Shown here: in pieces, positions 1-11,269 of the stretch
Position numbering within the stretch: the stretch's first letter is position 1
How the letters are laid out: each line of letters opens with the position of its first letter
DNA from: Cytobacillus purgationiresistens
GTDB lineage: Bacteria > Bacillota > Bacilli > Bacillales > Cytobacillaceae
Direction of reading: 5' to 3'
DNA: 59,507 nt
NCBI RefSeq assembly: GCF_030813235.1
Contig: NZ_JAUSUB010000033.1
Location: forward strand, 1 to 59,507
Notes under the pieces: generated by a model
Told to the model about the DNA's origin: nothing
What the model saw: only the letters and a program-made list of their open reading frames with translations
Database searches by the model: none
Program-made: the position numbers and the translations under genes

Positions 1-85
1 TTTGATTAGCTCGTTTTTGCACTAAAAGTGCGATGCTGATAAATCAGCTTTTTTTGATTAACGTTGACGTTTTTTGTTCGTTCAG

Positions 86-98
86 TTTTCAAAGAGCA
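86..98 (-). promoter_or_regulatory. boxA of the rRNA operon leader
   Basis: Read on the minus strand, the site is TGCTCTTTGAAAA, which matches the boxA antitermination element found ahead of 16S rRNA genes. It is followed by the typical Bacillus leader string containing AAAACTGAAC. It lies downstream of two promoter matches, so transcription runs off the left edge of the window toward a 16S gene that is not included. Confidence 0.75.
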
Positions 99-159
99 AG
101 TTGTTAGCTTCATTTTTTCAATGTTACTAATCTCTTCATCGCCCAAAAGCGACTTTATT

Positions 160-189
160 AGATTAACACATCTTATTAAGTTGTGTCAA
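160..189 (-). promoter_or_regulatory. Probable rRNA operon promoter P2
   Basis: A perfect -35 TTGACA (complement at 184-189) is followed 18 bp later by a weak -10 TAATCT (160-165). It sits about 80 bp downstream of a stronger promoter. Tandem promoters of this kind are normal for Bacillus rrn operons. The -10 match is poor, so its exact position is uncertain. Confidence 0.5.
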
Positions 190-244
190 CAACTTCTTTT
201 AAAAAGTTTTTTGGTGTTACTGATGTTTCGCAGCAACAGATATT

Positions 245-273
245 AATATACCACCATATTTGGCGGGTGGCAA
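245..273 (-). promoter_or_regulatory. rRNA operon promoter P1
   Basis: On the minus strand, -35 TTGCCA (268-273) and -10 TATATT (245-250) are separated by exactly 17 bp, a good sigma-A promoter. It lies just after the lysS terminator and upstream of the rrn leader, where the rrnJ/rrnW-type operon follows lysS in B. subtilis. The rest of 1-382 holds only leader and terminator sequence. Confidence 0.7.
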
Positions 274-332
274 TAGCTTTTTTCATATTTTTAAATAGAA
301 AGATAAAGAAAAAATATTCTTTTTATTCTTCT

Positions 333-370
333 TTTAAGAAAAGCAAAGTGCATCGGCCGCACTCTGCTTC
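333..370 (-). terminator. lysS operon terminator
   Basis: Directly after the lysS stop, the minus strand forms a stem GCAGAGTGC / GCACTTTGC with a 7-nt loop, followed by TTTTCTT. This is an intrinsic terminator closing the folate-dusB-lysS cluster just before the rRNA promoters. Confidence 0.8.
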
Positions 371-382
371 CTCTTTCTATTA

Positions 383-1960
<1,578 letters not shown>

Positions 1961-2083
1961 TTACACAAAGCAGCCATTACAGACATCAAAAAGTTCTTAA
2001 ATAGAATAAAAACTGCCAGTAAGTCCACTGGCAGCCGATTGATAACAGAAATATTATAGATAATTATAATTTTTATGTCAAAT

Positions 2084-2204
2084 CGAAAAGCGGAAGAGCC
2101 TGGTTCAGACCCGACTAGCTTAAGACGCATTGGAAATGAAGGTGTACTTTACCTTTAATTCCAATGTGGATTAAGACTTCGAGGGGCTAGACAGCGAAAG
2201 CACA
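2084..2204. repeat. Family A hairpin repeat, copy 1 (lysS-dusB gap)
   Basis: The element fills most of the gap between dusB and lysS. Its core is an inverted repeat, GCATTGGAAATGAAGGT with ACCTTTAATTCCAATGTG, around a 7-nt loop. It is flanked by GACTAGCTTAAG on one side and TTAAGACTTCGAGGGGCTAG on the other. The same layout with different arm sequences occurs at 16474-16630, 18342-18460, 32627-32740 and 33901-34370. The small ORFs here have no ribosome site and are shadows of the repeat. Confidence 0.75.
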
Positions 2205-2229
2205 ATCTTTTCTCCCAACCTAATAAATA

Positions 2230-3231
2230 TTAAACGGCCTCTGAGGCGTTACGTTCTTTTTCTTCCATTTCAAGCACAAGGGCATTTAGAAGGATTACGA
2301 TGTCTTCTCTTGAATTACATTCGTTGATTGCATTACGCGCTTTTGCATTGCCCCGGATTCCTTTTAGGTACCATGCAGCATGCTTTCTCATTTCACGGAC
2401 AGCGATATCTTCATTTTTCAGAGCGATAAGGCGATCCATGTGAAGAATGCATACGTCGATTTTTTCTCTTACAGATGGTTCATCCATCAATTCACCTGTT
2501 TCCAAAAACTTGACTGTACTGTAAATCATCCATGGGTTACCCAAAGCTGCTCGGCCGATCATTACACCATCAACGCCCGTTTCATCTAACATTCTTTTAG
2601 CATCTTGAGGAGTTTTAACATCGCCGTTCCCAATAAGAGGAATGTTAAGGTTTTGCTTCACTTCGCGAATGATATCCCAGTTCGCCGTTCCTTCATACAT
2701 TTGTACGCGCGTACGTCCGTGAAGGGCAACCGCTTTTCCACCTGCACGTTCAACTGCTTGTGCATTTTTTATAGCATAAATATGGTCTTCGTCCCAGCCC
2801 ATACGCATTTTTACAGTTACCGGCTTTTCTACCTCAGCTGTTACTGCTGAAACCATTTCATAAATCTTGTTTGGGTCAAGCAGCCATTTCGCTCCAGCAT
2901 CACATTTAGTGATTTTCGGAACAGGACAGCCCATATTAATATCAATGATGTCAGCATTCGTATTTTGATCAACAAATTTTGCAGCTTCTACTAAAGTTTT
3001 CTTTTCACCGCCGAAAATTTGCAGGCTAAGCGGTTTTTCTCTTTCATCGATATAAAGCATGTTCATCGTTTTCTCATTTTTGAAAATGATTCCTTTGTCA
3101 CTAACCATCTCTGCGCATACAAGCCCAGCACCAAATTCCTTAACTGTTAAACGGAAAGCGGAGTTACATACACCCGCCATCGGTGCTAATACAACTCGAT
3201 TTTTCATTTCAATATCACCAATTTTAAACAA
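2230..3231 (-). CDS. dusB: tRNA-dihydrouridine synthase B
   Basis: An FMN-dependent enzyme that reduces uridines in tRNA to dihydrouridine (B. subtilis YacF). The 333-residue TIM barrel begins with LAPMAGVCNSAFR. It has the substrate-contact motif DINMGCPVPK near residue 100, including the catalytic-type cysteine, then GNGDV and the phosphate-binding MIGRAALGNPW. It follows yazB and precedes lysS, exactly as in B. subtilis, so it is probably co-transcribed with the folate operon. Confidence 0.95.
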   Translation of the reverse strand: MFKIGDIEMKNRVVLAPMAGVCNSAFRLTVKEFGAGLVCAEMVSDKGIIFKNEKTMNMLYIDEREKPLSLQIFGGEKKTLVEAAKFVDQNTNADIIDINMGCPVPKITKCDAGAKWLLDPNKIYEMVSAVTAEVEKPVTVKMRMGWDEDHIYAIKNAQAVERAGGKAVALHGRTRVQMYEGTANWDIIREVKQNLNIPLIGNGDVKTPQDAKRMLDETGVDGVMIGRAALGNPWMIYSTVKFLETGELMDEPSVREKIDVCILHMDRLIALKNEDIAVREMRKHAAWYLKGIRGNAKARNAINECNSREDIVILLNALVLEMEEKERNASEAV

Positions 3232-3263
3232 TGTGTACCTCCATATATCTAGATGTTTATTTA

Positions 3264-3482
3264 TTATATTTTTTGCTCTTCTGGTGGAGCCAAATCCTCT
3301 AACGTGATGTTAAGTCTTTGAGCTACTTTATCCAGCAGCTGTTCAGTTGGCATCCGATTACCTCTTTCAATTTCTCCAATGATCGATACGGATACACCTA
3401 GCTCTTTAGCAAAGCTTTCTTGAGTATAACCTTTTAACTTGCGAAAAGCGCGAATACGTCTTCCCCATTTTTCTGCTTCCAT
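3264..3482 (-). CDS. yazB: Small XRE-family DNA-binding protein YazB
   Basis: A 72-residue protein made almost entirely of a Cro/CI-type helix-turn-helix (YTQESFAKELGVSVSIIGEIERGNRMP). Function is unknown; the fold implies DNA binding. The ATG at 3482 has a strong AAAGGAG 7 nt upstream, although this start overlaps the end of folK by 49 nt. The same small gene lies between folK and dusB in B. subtilis, so context supports it being real. Confidence 0.85.
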   Translation of the reverse strand: MEAEKWGRRIRAFRKLKGYTQESFAKELGVSVSIIGEIERGNRMPTEQLLDKVAQRLNITLEDLAPPEEQKI

Positions 3483-3961
3483 ATCCGAACTCCTTTTCTG
3501 TCTGGGATGGCCTCAAGCGTTGATTGCAGAGGCAGGTTCATCTCCGGAAGACTGATGTCTGGTTGAATCTCTAGAAGTGGTATGAGAACAAACGCTCTCT
3601 CTTGCATCCGAGGATGTGGAATAATAAGCTTCTCTGTTTCAATATTTTCGTGATTATACAGTAAAATGTCAAGGTCTATGTTTCGTGGACCCCAGCGAAC
3701 GAGCCTTTTTCTTCCAAGATTTTTTTCAACCTGAAGGCATGTTTCAAGCAATTGCATAGGACTCATTACTGTCTCAAGTTGAATCACCATATTTAAAAAC
3801 TGATCTTGATCCTCGTACCCGACTGGATCCGTTTCGTAAATGGAAGAATAATTTACCACTGAAATTCCTTCTAATAAAGATAGGCTTTTGATCGCCTCGT
3901 TTAAGTTTTCACTCCGGTTACCAATATTAGACCCAAGTCCAATATACGCCACATTCATCAC
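3434..3961 (-). CDS. folK: 2-amino-4-hydroxy-6-hydroxymethyldihydropteridine diphosphokinase
   Basis: It transfers pyrophosphate from ATP to the hydroxymethyl group of the pterin precursor, the step before dihydropteroate synthase. The 175-residue protein starts NVAYIGLGSNIGNR and contains the family signature GRKRLVRWGPRNIDLDILLY and HPRMQERAFVL. The start is either GTG 3961 (AAGGGG 8 nt upstream) or the adjacent ATG 3958. It follows folB without a gap and overlaps yazB. Confidence 0.95.
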   Translation of the reverse strand: MMNVAYIGLGSNIGNRSENLNEAIKSLSLLEGISVVNYSSIYETDPVGYEDQDQFLNMVIQLETVMSPMQLLETCLQVEKNLGRKRLVRWGPRNIDLDILLYNHENIETEKLIIPHPRMQERAFVLIPLLEIQPDISLPEMNLPLQSTLEAIPDRKGVRIWKQKNGEDVFALFAS

Positions 3962-3962
3962 T

Positions 3963-4322
3963 CTATCTACCCCTTGTTATCTCAACTGCTACAGATTCAT
4001 AATGCCCGGGTATTGGCGGATCTGGTTTAATTACCTTCACAGTTACCTGTGAAATCGTAGAAAACTTATTTAAAAGATCTGCTGATATTTTTTCAGCCAC
4101 AGCCTCCACAAGCTTATACGGCTTGCCTTCTGCAATCACTTTACACGCATTGTAAAGTTCCGCATAGTTGATAGATTCGTTTAAATCATCTGTTTCGCCT
4201 GCTTTTTTTAAATTTGTTTCTACTGTCAAGTCAATAATAAAACGCTGACCTAGCCGGGTTTCTTCTGAAAATACCCCGTGATATCCGTAAAACTCCATCT
4301 TGTTAACGAAGATCTTATCCAT
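3963..4322 (-). CDS. folB: Dihydroneopterin aldolase
   Basis: It cleaves dihydroneopterin to hydroxymethyl-dihydropterin and glycolaldehyde in folate synthesis. The 119-residue protein has the usual length and signatures: EFYGYHGVFSEE near the N-terminus, INYAELY, LVEAVAEKI and the C-terminal KVIKPDPPIPGHYESVAVEI. The ATG at 4322 is chosen because AAGGGTGAG lies just upstream. The start overlaps the end of folP by 8 nt, indicating translational coupling. Confidence 0.95.
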   Translation of the reverse strand: MDKIFVNKMEFYGYHGVFSEETRLGQRFIIDLTVETNLKKAGETDDLNESINYAELYNACKVIAEGKPYKLVEAVAEKISADLLNKFSTISQVTVKVIKPDPPIPGHYESVAVEITRGR

Positions 4323-5151
4323 TGAACTCACCCTTCCCCATTAGCGCGTCCATCATTTTTGCCATTCGGCTAATTTCTTTTACATCATGGATACGGACAA
4401 TTTGGCAGCCCTTTTGTATGCCATAACAAACTGTTGCGCCTGTTCCTTCCACTCGCTCATGTACAGGCAAATCCAAGACCGTGCCAATCATGCGTTTTTT
4501 TGAAGTCCCCAATAACACTGGGTAACCAATTGCGACAAGCTTATCCAACTGTCTCATCATATCCAGATTCCCATGTAAATCCTTGGCAAATCCGATGCCA
4601 GGGTCCAAAATGATGCGGTCGTCTTTCACGCCTGCAGCTTTCACAATTGCAATGCTTTCGTATAAGTCATTCATACAATCCCGGAAGAAGGAATCGTATT
4701 CTTCATTATCACGATTGTGCATTAAAATAATTGGCACACCAGTATCTGCAGCTACTTTTGCCATATTAGGATCCGCTTTTGCACCCCATATATCGTTAAT
4801 GATATGCGCTCCTGCCAAAATGGCCTGTTTGGCTACTTCGGCCTTATACGTATCAATTGAAATCGGCGCTCTGACTTCCTTGGTAATTGCTTTAATCACA
4901 GGTACGACTCTAGCAACTTCCTCTTCTATAGATATTTCCTCATATCCCGGCCTTGTGGACTCTCCGCCAATATCAATCATATCCGCACCAGCTTCGACTA
5001 GTTCTTGTGCACGCTGAACAGCTGCTTCGATCTCATTATATTTTCCTCCGTCAGAAAAAGAGTCTGGTGTAATATTTAAAATACCCATAATTAAGGTTTT
5101 CTTCCCATAATCCAATGTGTAGGGTCCACATTGTATGATCTCTCTACTCAT
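4315..5151 (-). CDS. folP: Dihydropteroate synthase (sulfonamide target)
   Basis: It joins p-aminobenzoate to the activated pterin to give dihydropteroate. The 278-residue TIM-barrel protein has both family signatures, MGILNITPDSFSDGG and MIDIGGESTRPG, plus INDIWGAKAD and DPGIGFAKD. The start at 5151 (ATG) has AGGAGG 6-7 nt upstream and overlaps the pabC stop as ATGA; the longer reading adds 11 residues inside pabC. Confidence 0.95.
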   Translation of the reverse strand: MSREIIQCGPYTLDYGKKTLIMGILNITPDSFSDGGKYNEIEAAVQRAQELVEAGADMIDIGGESTRPGYEEISIEEEVARVVPVIKAITKEVRAPISIDTYKAEVAKQAILAGAHIINDIWGAKADPNMAKVAADTGVPIILMHNRDNEEYDSFFRDCMNDLYESIAIVKAAGVKDDRIILDPGIGFAKDLHGNLDMMRQLDKLVAIGYPVLLGTSKKRMIGTVLDLPVHERVEGTGATVCYGIQKGCQIVRIHDVKEISRMAKMMDALMGKGEFNG

Positions 5152-6020
5152 AAAGATTCCTCCTGCACTTCCGTCCTGCTCCATAACGTCCTTCGATATT
5201 GCTGATAAAGTCTATGAAGCTCGTTAACATATTCACCCTGATAACCAGGGAATCGTTTTCCTGCAAAATCTGTCAAGGCACAGATTTCCTGAACCGAATT
5301 TGTTACAAATACTTCTTCCGCATTAAGAGCTTGCTGCAAGGTATAATGTCCTTCTTCGACACGCCAGCCTATTTCACCCGCAACATGTATGATGAATTGT
5401 CTTGTAATCCCATCTAATATACCTGTTGAAATTGCAGGTGTAAATAACGTCCCCCCAGCTAGCCAAAATAGATTTGAAGATACCCCTTCAGCTAGGTAGC
5501 CATCTGCTGTTAAGAAAACCCCTTCAATATCCGGGTGATTGCCTATCTCTCTTTTTGCGAGAATATTGTTTAGAAAGTGATGGGATTTTAAGCGCTCTTT
5601 TCCTTCAGGTGTATTACGCGGCAGCTCAAGCACAACTGCTTTTTTTTCATTCTTAGTCACTTCCCTCTGGAGTTCACTTGAAAAGATCATAACATTTGGA
5701 CTCAAGTATGGCGTAGTCTTTAAACCCACCTCACCAATGCCTGCTGACACATTCATTCTAATCCGGGCATTTTGGTATTGATTGTTATCCAATAATCGCT
5801 CAAGCAGAGCCTTCACTTCAACCCTAGTAAAACATCCGTAGATATTCAATGCTTCCATCCCTCTATTCAACCGAGCCAAATGGTCATCCAGTAAAAACGG
5901 GTGGCCTTCATAGACTCTAAAGGTTTCGAAAAGGCCCAGTCCATATAAAAAGCCATGATCAAACGGAGAGATCATTGCCTCATCCTTGTGAACTATCTTT
6001 CCATTCAAACTAATATACAT
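5148..6020 (-). CDS. pabC: Aminodeoxychorismate lyase
   Basis: A PLP fold-type IV enzyme that releases pyruvate from 4-amino-4-deoxychorismate to give p-aminobenzoate. It has 290 residues, close to the usual length. Visible features are the N-terminal FDHGFLYGLGLFETFRVYEG, the Lys-containing LKSHHFLNNILAKREI region expected to hold the PLP lysine, and EGVSSNLFWL. It sits 5 nt after pabA and overlaps folP, as in the B. subtilis folate operon. A D-amino-acid or branched-chain aminotransferase would share the fold, but the context decides. Confidence 0.92.
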   Translation of the reverse strand: MYISLNGKIVHKDEAMISPFDHGFLYGLGLFETFRVYEGHPFLLDDHLARLNRGMEALNIYGCFTRVEVKALLERLLDNNQYQNARIRMNVSAGIGEVGLKTTPYLSPNVMIFSSELQREVTKNEKKAVVLELPRNTPEGKERLKSHHFLNNILAKREIGNHPDIEGVFLTADGYLAEGVSSNLFWLAGGTLFTPAISTGILDGITRQFIIHVAGEIGWRVEEGHYTLQQALNAEEVFVTNSVQEICALTDFAGKRFPGYQGEYVNELHRLYQQYRRTLWSRTEVQEESL

Positions 6021-6025
6021 GCGTT

Positions 6026-6628
6026 TTACCCCCTAAGAGCAGCAGGATTTTTTGAACCAGAACCATGGGATAAGAGGAAGTTTTTCAAAAGGTCTTTGCC
6101 GGCGGCAGTCATAATCGATTCAGGATGGAACTGAACGCCTTCAATCGGCAGCTCTTTATGTCTAATGCCCATGATCTCACCTTCAGAAGTCCACCCCGAA
6201 ACTTCAAAACAAGATGGAAGCGTTTCTTTTTGAACGATTAAAGAATGATACCTCGTAGCAGGGAAGGGTTGAGGGAGACCATCAAAAATCGATTTTCCAT
6301 CGTGAAAGATTTCAGATGTTTTTCCATGCATTAATCTTTCTGCACGAACAACCTCTCCGCCAAAGCACTGCGCAATGGATTGATGTCCTAAGCACACACC
6401 AAGGATTGGCACTTCTCCTGCAAATGCCTCGATTGCCTCCAAGCTGATGCCCGCTTCATCTGGACTGCACGGTCCGGGAGAGATCATTAAAAACTCCGGA
6501 TTTAACTTTTTCATTTCTTCTATTGTGATTTCATTATTTCTTTTCACTATCAATTCCATGCCTAATTCACCAAGATATTGCACGAGATTATAAGTAAAGG
6601 AATCGTAATTATCAATCATTAGAATCAT
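6026..6628 (-). CDS. pabA: Aminodeoxychorismate/anthranilate synthase glutamine amidotransferase subunit
   Basis: A class I glutamine amidotransferase that supplies ammonia to PabB, and probably also to anthranilate synthase TrpE, as known for B. subtilis PabA/TrpG. The 200-residue protein has [16 protein letters not shown], the nucleophile motif GVCLGHQ (Cys near 80) and the GVQFHPES histidine-glutamate pair. The ATG at 6628 overlaps the pabB stop and has AAAGGGAG upstream. I looked for TRAP-type (G/U)AG repeats over the ribosome site and did not find a convincing series. Confidence 0.95.
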   Translation of the reverse strand: MILMIDNYDSFTYNLVQYLGELGMELIVKRNNEITIEEMKKLNPEFLMISPGPCSPDEAGISLEAIEAFAGEVPILGVCLGHQSIAQCFGGEVVRAERLMHGKTSEIFHDGKSIFDGLPQPFPATRYHSLIVQKETLPSCFEVSGWTSEGEIMGIRHKELPIEGVQFHPESIMTAAGKDLLKNFLLSHGSGSKNPAALRG

Positions 6629-8037
6629 AGATTTTCTCCCTTTGCCCCTTCTGCCATTTCCTTTGCTCTCCATAAGGCAATCGCTTTTTTAAATGACTCC
6701 TTGTATTCAGCTTTAGGGTTTGAATCGATTACCACGCCTGCTCCAGCTTGGACATATGCAGTCTTGTCCTTAACGAGCATCGTTCTAATCATGATATTCA
6801 GCTCTAAATCCCCACTAAAGTCCATCCAACCAAGTGAACCTGTATAAATACCCCTTCTCACAGGCTCCAATTCTTCGATGATCTCCATTGTTCTCACTTT
6901 AGGTGCACCAGTAATCGTACCGCCAGGAAAAACCGCATCGGTCAGATCAAACCCATCTTTCCCATCTGCTATTTCCCCTTTTACATTTGAAACGATATGC
7001 ATGACGTGAGAGTACTTTTCAATGGCCATAAACTCATCGACAACAACTGTTCCATAGCGACACACACGCCCTAAATCATTTCTTTCTAAATCGACTAGCA
7101 TGACGTGCTCGGCCCGTTCTTTTTCATTTTCGATTAACTCATTGGCAAGCTTCATGTCTTCGATCTCGTCTTTTCCGCGTGATCGTGTCCCTGCAATCGG
7201 ACGCGTACTTACAACTTCATCCTTTTTCTTTACTAATAGCTCTGGCGAACCGCTGACTAGCTGGTAATCAGGAGTATGAACATAACCCATATATGGAGAT
7301 GGGTTCAACTCGCGAAGCTGCTTGTATACCTCCATGGCTTCAACATCCATCGGCTTGCTCCCCCGAACAGATAAATTCACTTGAAAGACATCACCTTTGG
7401 CAATATATTGTTGAATTTTCTCAACCGCTTGAATAAAGCCCTGCTCATCCATAGATACATCCATCTCATTCGAGGGTTGGATGCGCTCTTCACACTCTTC
7501 CGCAGGCCACTCCATTGTCCACTGCTTCAACCAATAGGCTTCACGTTCTGCCACTTGCTGTTCTTCGCTATGCTCATATAGAAAAAGCAGCCATAAGACT
7601 TTCTCTTCATGGTCATAAACAAACCACTCTTTAAACACAAAGAAATGAAGATCAGGCATATCCAAATCATCACTTGCAAGATTTGGTATCTGTTCTATAT
7701 ATCGGCCATAATCATAGCTCAAAAAACCGATAGCACCGCCTTTAAAATCAGGCAATCCCTCATACTTATCTACCTTGTACTGACTAAACCACTCTTTCAT
7801 TAGGTGCAAAGGATTTCCAGAAAGGCTTTGTTTCTTATTGCCAGAAACGATTTGCAGGGTTGAATCTTTCCCTTTTAAAATTGTTGCTGGATTGAATGCT
7901 GCTATGCTATATCTTCCGCTTCTTCCACTTTCCAATATCACATGATGATCATATTGACTCGCAATGTGACTGTATTGGGGGAAAAATCGTTTATTAGAAT
8001 AAGTGATTTTTTTTGTATGGATTTTTAATTGATTCAT
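6625..8037 (-). CDS. pabB: Aminodeoxychorismate synthase component I
   Basis: A chorismate-binding enzyme that aminates chorismate with ammonia from PabA. It is 470 residues, the same as the B. subtilis enzyme. The C-terminal chorismate-utilising domain shows [22 protein letters not shown] and [22 protein letters not shown]. It is the first gene of the folate cluster and overlaps pabA by 4 nt. AAGAGGTG lies about 8 nt before the ATG. A cysK terminator lies just upstream, so the operon probably has its own promoter in 8038-8125. Confidence 0.95.
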   Translation of the reverse strand: MNQLKIHTKKITYSNKRFFPQYSHIASQYDHHVILESGRSGRYSIAAFNPATILKGKDSTLQIVSGNKKQSLSGNPLHLMKEWFSQYKVDKYEGLPDFKGGAIGFLSYDYGRYIEQIPNLASDDLDMPDLHFFVFKEWFVYDHEEKVLWLLFLYEHSEEQQVAEREAYWLKQWTMEWPAEECEERIQPSNEMDVSMDEQGFIQAVEKIQQYIAKGDVFQVNLSVRGSKPMDVEAMEVYKQLRELNPSPYMGYVHTPDYQLVSGSPELLVKKKDEVVSTRPIAGTRSRGKDEIEDMKLANELIENEKERAEHVMLVDLERNDLGRVCRYGTVVVDEFMAIEKYSHVMHIVSNVKGEIADGKDGFDLTDAVFPGGTITGAPKVRTMEIIEELEPVRRGIYTGSLGWMDFSGDLELNIMIRTMLVKDKTAYVQAGAGVVIDSNPKAEYKESFKKAIALWRAKEMAEGAKGENL

Positions 8038-8127
8038 TAAACATTCACCTCTTATTCATCATACATGAATAAAGGTAATTTTCTAGTTAAAAAGAATGAC
8101 AAAATATAGAGGCTTTTTAGGGGAATT

Positions 8128-8167
8128 AAAAAAAGAAACAGCAGCTCATTTAAAGCGAGCTGCTGTT
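8128..8167 (-). terminator. cysK terminator
   Basis: Minus-strand stem AACAGCAGCTC / GAGCTGCTGTT with a 9-nt loop followed by TCTTTTTTT, about 10 nt after the cysK stop. It separates cysK from the folate operon. Confidence 0.9.
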
Positions 8168-8175
8168 ATCATTTA

Positions 8176-9105
8176 TTATTCTGATTCAAATTGGTAAAGG
8201 GGAGTGCTTAAATAGCGTTCTCCATTACTCGGGATAATCGCTAGCACTTTCTTGCCTTCACCAAGCTCCTTAGCCACCTTTAAAGCGGCGTGAATGGCTG
8301 CACCTGATGAAATTCCACCAAGAATACCTTCTTCTTTTGCTGCGCGTCTCGCTTGCGCAAATGCATCTTCGTTCGCGACAGGAATAATTTCATCATAGAT
8401 TTTCGTATCTAAAATATCAGGAACAAAACCTGCACCAATCCCTTGGATTTTGTGCGGGCCAGGTTTTCCGCCGGATAATACCGGAGAATCCGCAGGTTCT
8501 ACTGCATAAATTTTGATATCTTTATATTTCTCACGCAGGACTTCTCCAGCTCCAGTAATTGTACCGCCAGTTCCGATTCCTGAAATAAAGGCATCCAGCT
8601 GGTCACCCATCTGCTCTGCGATTTCCTTGCCAGTCGTTAGTTTATGAATTTCAGGGTTAGAAAGGTTTTTAAATTGCTGTGGCATGAAGTAGTTATTTTC
8701 ATTAGCAAGCTCTTCTGCCTTGCGAATAGCACCGCCCATACCTTCTGGGCCAGGTGTCAGGACAAGCTCTGCACCATATGCTCGCAATAAGTTTCTTCTT
8801 TCCATACTCATTGTTTCAGGCATAACGAGGATCGTTTTATAGCCTTTTGCAGCAGCTACCATTGCCAGCCCTATTCCAGTGTTCCCGCTAGTCGGTTCAA
8901 TAATCGTATCTCCTGCTTTTAAATCACCGCTTTTTTCAGCTGCTTCAATCATCGCAAACGCAATACGATCCTTAACACTGCTGCCAGGATTCATATATTC
9001 CAGTTTCAAATAAATATCTGCACTGCCTTCTTCAACTATTCGATTTAATTTTACGATTGGTGTTTGTCCAATTAGCTCAATAATAGAATTTGCCACACGT
9101 ACCAT
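8176..9105 (-). CDS. cysK: Cysteine synthase A (O-acetylserine sulfhydrylase)
   Basis: A PLP enzyme that converts O-acetylserine and sulfide to cysteine. In B. subtilis CysK also acts as co-repressor partner of CymR. The 309-residue protein carries the PLP lysine motif [11 protein letters not shown], the [10 protein letters not shown] phosphate/substrate loop, [13 protein letters not shown] and [13 protein letters not shown]. The ATG at 9105 gives the family start MVRVANSI and has AAGGGG 8 nt upstream; a GTG three codons earlier overlaps this ribosome site. It has a clear terminator and is probably monocistronic. Confidence 0.95.
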   Translation of the reverse strand: MVRVANSIIELIGQTPIVKLNRIVEEGSADIYLKLEYMNPGSSVKDRIAFAMIEAAEKSGDLKAGDTIIEPTSGNTGIGLAMVAAAKGYKTILVMPETMSMERRNLLRAYGAELVLTPGPEGMGGAIRKAEELANENNYFMPQQFKNLSNPEIHKLTTGKEIAEQMGDQLDAFISGIGTGGTITGAGEVLREKYKDIKIYAVEPADSPVLSGGKPGPHKIQGIGAGFVPDILDTKIYDEIIPVANEDAFAQARRAAKEEGILGGISSGAAIHAALKVAKELGEGKKVLAIIPSNGERYLSTPLYQFESE

Positions 9106-9311
9106 TTTCTCCACCCCTTAATCCGAGTATTTTTATTGGTTTTATTATTAAAACTTATCAATCAACAGGATAAAAGTCAATTATTTCGCAGGAAATTTGA
9201 CCCTATTTTTCACTAAAACACAAACTTTTATCACCTTTTACTCATTTGTTCTATCTTTATTAGCACAAGGAAATTTAACGCTAATTAAGATCATGATTCC
9301 TAGAATCGACC

Positions 9312-10184
9312 TTAAATGGCTTCATCATAAAACCATTTAATTTCTACCTCATCTTTAAAGGGCTGAGTGGACACAGGGATATCCATTTGCTCGATTGCTA
9401 TTTGGCGACGGATTTGCTCTTTTACTTCTTTAAAAGAGTAGGATTCCCCTTTTACATGCTCATGAAGCATGACAATAGCAAAACCTTCCTCTGTCTGAAT
9501 CGGCGCACTCCATTTACCTGCCTTTAAGCTTTTGGCCTCTTCTATGAGAGCTGAGTATTGTTCGTTTTCCTCATTCACATACCCAAGGTCTCCACCCTGT
9601 ACTGCTGTGAAAGAATCGATGGATCGTTCCATTGCCAGCGCGGAGAAACTTGAGCCTTGCTCCAGCTCTTTCTCTGTTTGCTGTGCCTCTTTTTCTGTTT
9701 TTACCACTATTTGCGAGATATGATATGTATCATTTAAGTTAAACTGACTGCTATGATCTTCATAGTATTGATTTAACTCCTCTTCAGGAACATTCACATC
9801 TTTTGTTAACAGCTCTTCAAGTATAAGACTATTTTCAATTTGTTCACGCCATTTATCCTCATCTGCCGAGAGTGCGCTTGCTGAAGTGCCGTATGTCGTT
9901 TTCATCATCTTCAGCTCTCGGTCTATTTCCTTTTCAGAAATCTTCACCTTATATTTATTGCCCGCTGCTGCTACCACTTTTTGATCGACCATTTCATCCA
10001 ATACTTCCTTGCCGTATCTTGACTCCATTTCATTCAGCCAATCCTGCCTAGTGATTTTCTCTTTGCCAATAGTCGCCACGACTTCTTTATCGCCCTTATC
10101 ATCTTTCCCAAGAAAAAAAGCAACAGTAATAAAATTAATCAAAAGTAATCCAGCAATCACTAACCACAAATGCTGCCTCTTCAA
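9312..10184 (-). CDS. yacD: PrsA-like peptidylprolyl isomerase (YacD)
   Basis: A 290-residue membrane-anchored foldase. One N-terminal hydrophobic segment (residues 6-25) acts as an anchor or signal and has no lipobox cysteine, unlike PrsA. It is followed by a SurA/PrsA-type N-terminal region and a PpiC rotamase domain (about residues 150-250: YHISQIVVKTEKEAQ, GGDLGYV, EEGFAIVMLHE). It probably helps fold exported proteins at the outer face. The start is TTG at 10184 with GGGGGAGG just upstream. It lies between hslO and cysK, as in B. subtilis. Confidence 0.85.
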   Translation of the reverse strand: MKRQHLWLVIAGLLLINFITVAFFLGKDDKGDKEVVATIGKEKITRQDWLNEMESRYGKEVLDEMVDQKVVAAAGNKYKVKISEKEIDRELKMMKTTYGTSASALSADEDKWREQIENSLILEELLTKDVNVPEEELNQYYEDHSSQFNLNDTYHISQIVVKTEKEAQQTEKELEQGSSFSALAMERSIDSFTAVQGGDLGYVNEENEQYSALIEEAKSLKAGKWSAPIQTEEGFAIVMLHEHVKGESYSFKEVKEQIRRQIAIEQMDIPVSTQPFKDEVEIKWFYDEAI

Positions 10185-10309
10185 AAATCCTCCCCCTAAG
10201 TAAATAACTATAATGAGTACTATGTATTTATTACTTCTTTAAAAAAAGATATCAAATAGATGGGGGTAGCGTCTTGTCTTTAGCTTAAAGAAGACACTTC
10301 CCCTCTTTG

Positions 10310-11188
10310 TTAGTTCGCTTCTTCTTTTAACTCTTCAAGCTCATCCTTTGTGTAATGATACGTTTGGTTACAGAAATGGCATTGTGCTTCCGCTTTCTCA
10401 TCCGTTTCGATCATATCTGTAATTTCGTCTTTACCTAAGCTGATGATGGCATTTCCGAACCTTTCCTTTGAACAAGTGCATCGAAAAGCAACTGGTTGTT
10501 TTTCAAGGAATTTCACATTATCTTTACCTAATACCTCTTCAAGTATCTCCTCAGGGGTCAAACCACGTTGAATCAGCTTTGACACAGGTGGAATTACTTT
10601 TAATCTTTCTTCAATTTGAGTGATGGTTTCATCTTTTGTTTCAGGCAAGAGCTGAATGATAAAACCGCCTGCAGCAAGAATCGTGTTATCTGTGTTTACC
10701 AACACACCTACTCCAACTGAGGAAGGCGTCTGCTCAGATGTTACGAAATAATAGGTGAAGTCATCGCCCAACTCTCCTGAAACAAGCGGTACTTGACCTG
10801 AGAAATTCTCTCGCATGCCAATATCTTTGATGACCGTTAATGTTCCTTCTGTCCCGACCGCACGGCGGACATCAAGCTTACCGTTTGCATTTAAGTCGAA
10901 GTGAACTTGTGGGTGGGTAACATATCCACGGACCTCACCTATCGCATTGCTATCTACAAGAATCGGCCCTAGTGGACCATTTCCTTCAATCTTGATTGTG
11001 ATTTTATCATTGCCTTTTACCATAGCCCCCATCATCACACCTGCTGTCATCGTTCTGCCTAAAGCGGCTGATGCTGTTGGCCATGTTTGATGCCTTCTCT
11101 GTGCCTCACCGACAGATTCAGTTGAACGGACGGCATACGCCCTGACTTGTCCATCATACGCTAACGCTTTTACTAAATAATCATTCAT
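10310..11188 (-). CDS. hslO: Redox-regulated chaperone Hsp33
   Basis: A holdase chaperone activated by oxidative unfolding. The 292-residue protein has the conserved N-terminal domain starting [20 protein letters not shown] and the C-terminal zinc switch CTCS...CHFC, in which oxidation of four cysteines releases zinc. The ATG at 11188 has AAAGGGG about 8 nt upstream and matches the family start; the longer frame adds 11 unrelated residues. It follows coaX closely. A stem-loop at 10261-10307 may attenuate or end the transcript but lacks an adjacent T-run. Confidence 0.95.
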   Translation of the reverse strand: MNDYLVKALAYDGQVRAYAVRSTESVGEAQRRHQTWPTASAALGRTMTAGVMMGAMVKGNDKITIKIEGNGPLGPILVDSNAIGEVRGYVTHPQVHFDLNANGKLDVRRAVGTEGTLTVIKDIGMRENFSGQVPLVSGELGDDFTYYFVTSEQTPSSVGVGVLVNTDNTILAAGGFIIQLLPETKDETITQIEERLKVIPPVSKLIQRGLTPEEILEEVLGKDNVKFLEKQPVAFRCTCSKERFGNAIISLGKDEITDMIETDEKAEAQCHFCNQTYHYTKDELEELKEEAN

Positions 11189-11269
11189 TTTTAAAACCCC
11201 TTTCCGAATGCAAAGATGCACCTTTTTCCACGATGTTTATCGGCAACGGTACCGATTATTATATGAATA

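Noticed and set aside
6625..6700. TRAP-binding site over the pabA ribosome site
   Set aside because: Only a few irregular GAG triplets are present, not a regularly spaced run of (G/U)AG repeats.
9120..9300. CymR operator and cysK promoter
   Set aside because: A TTGACT hexamer is present, but no good -10 at normal spacing and no recognisable CymR box could be set.
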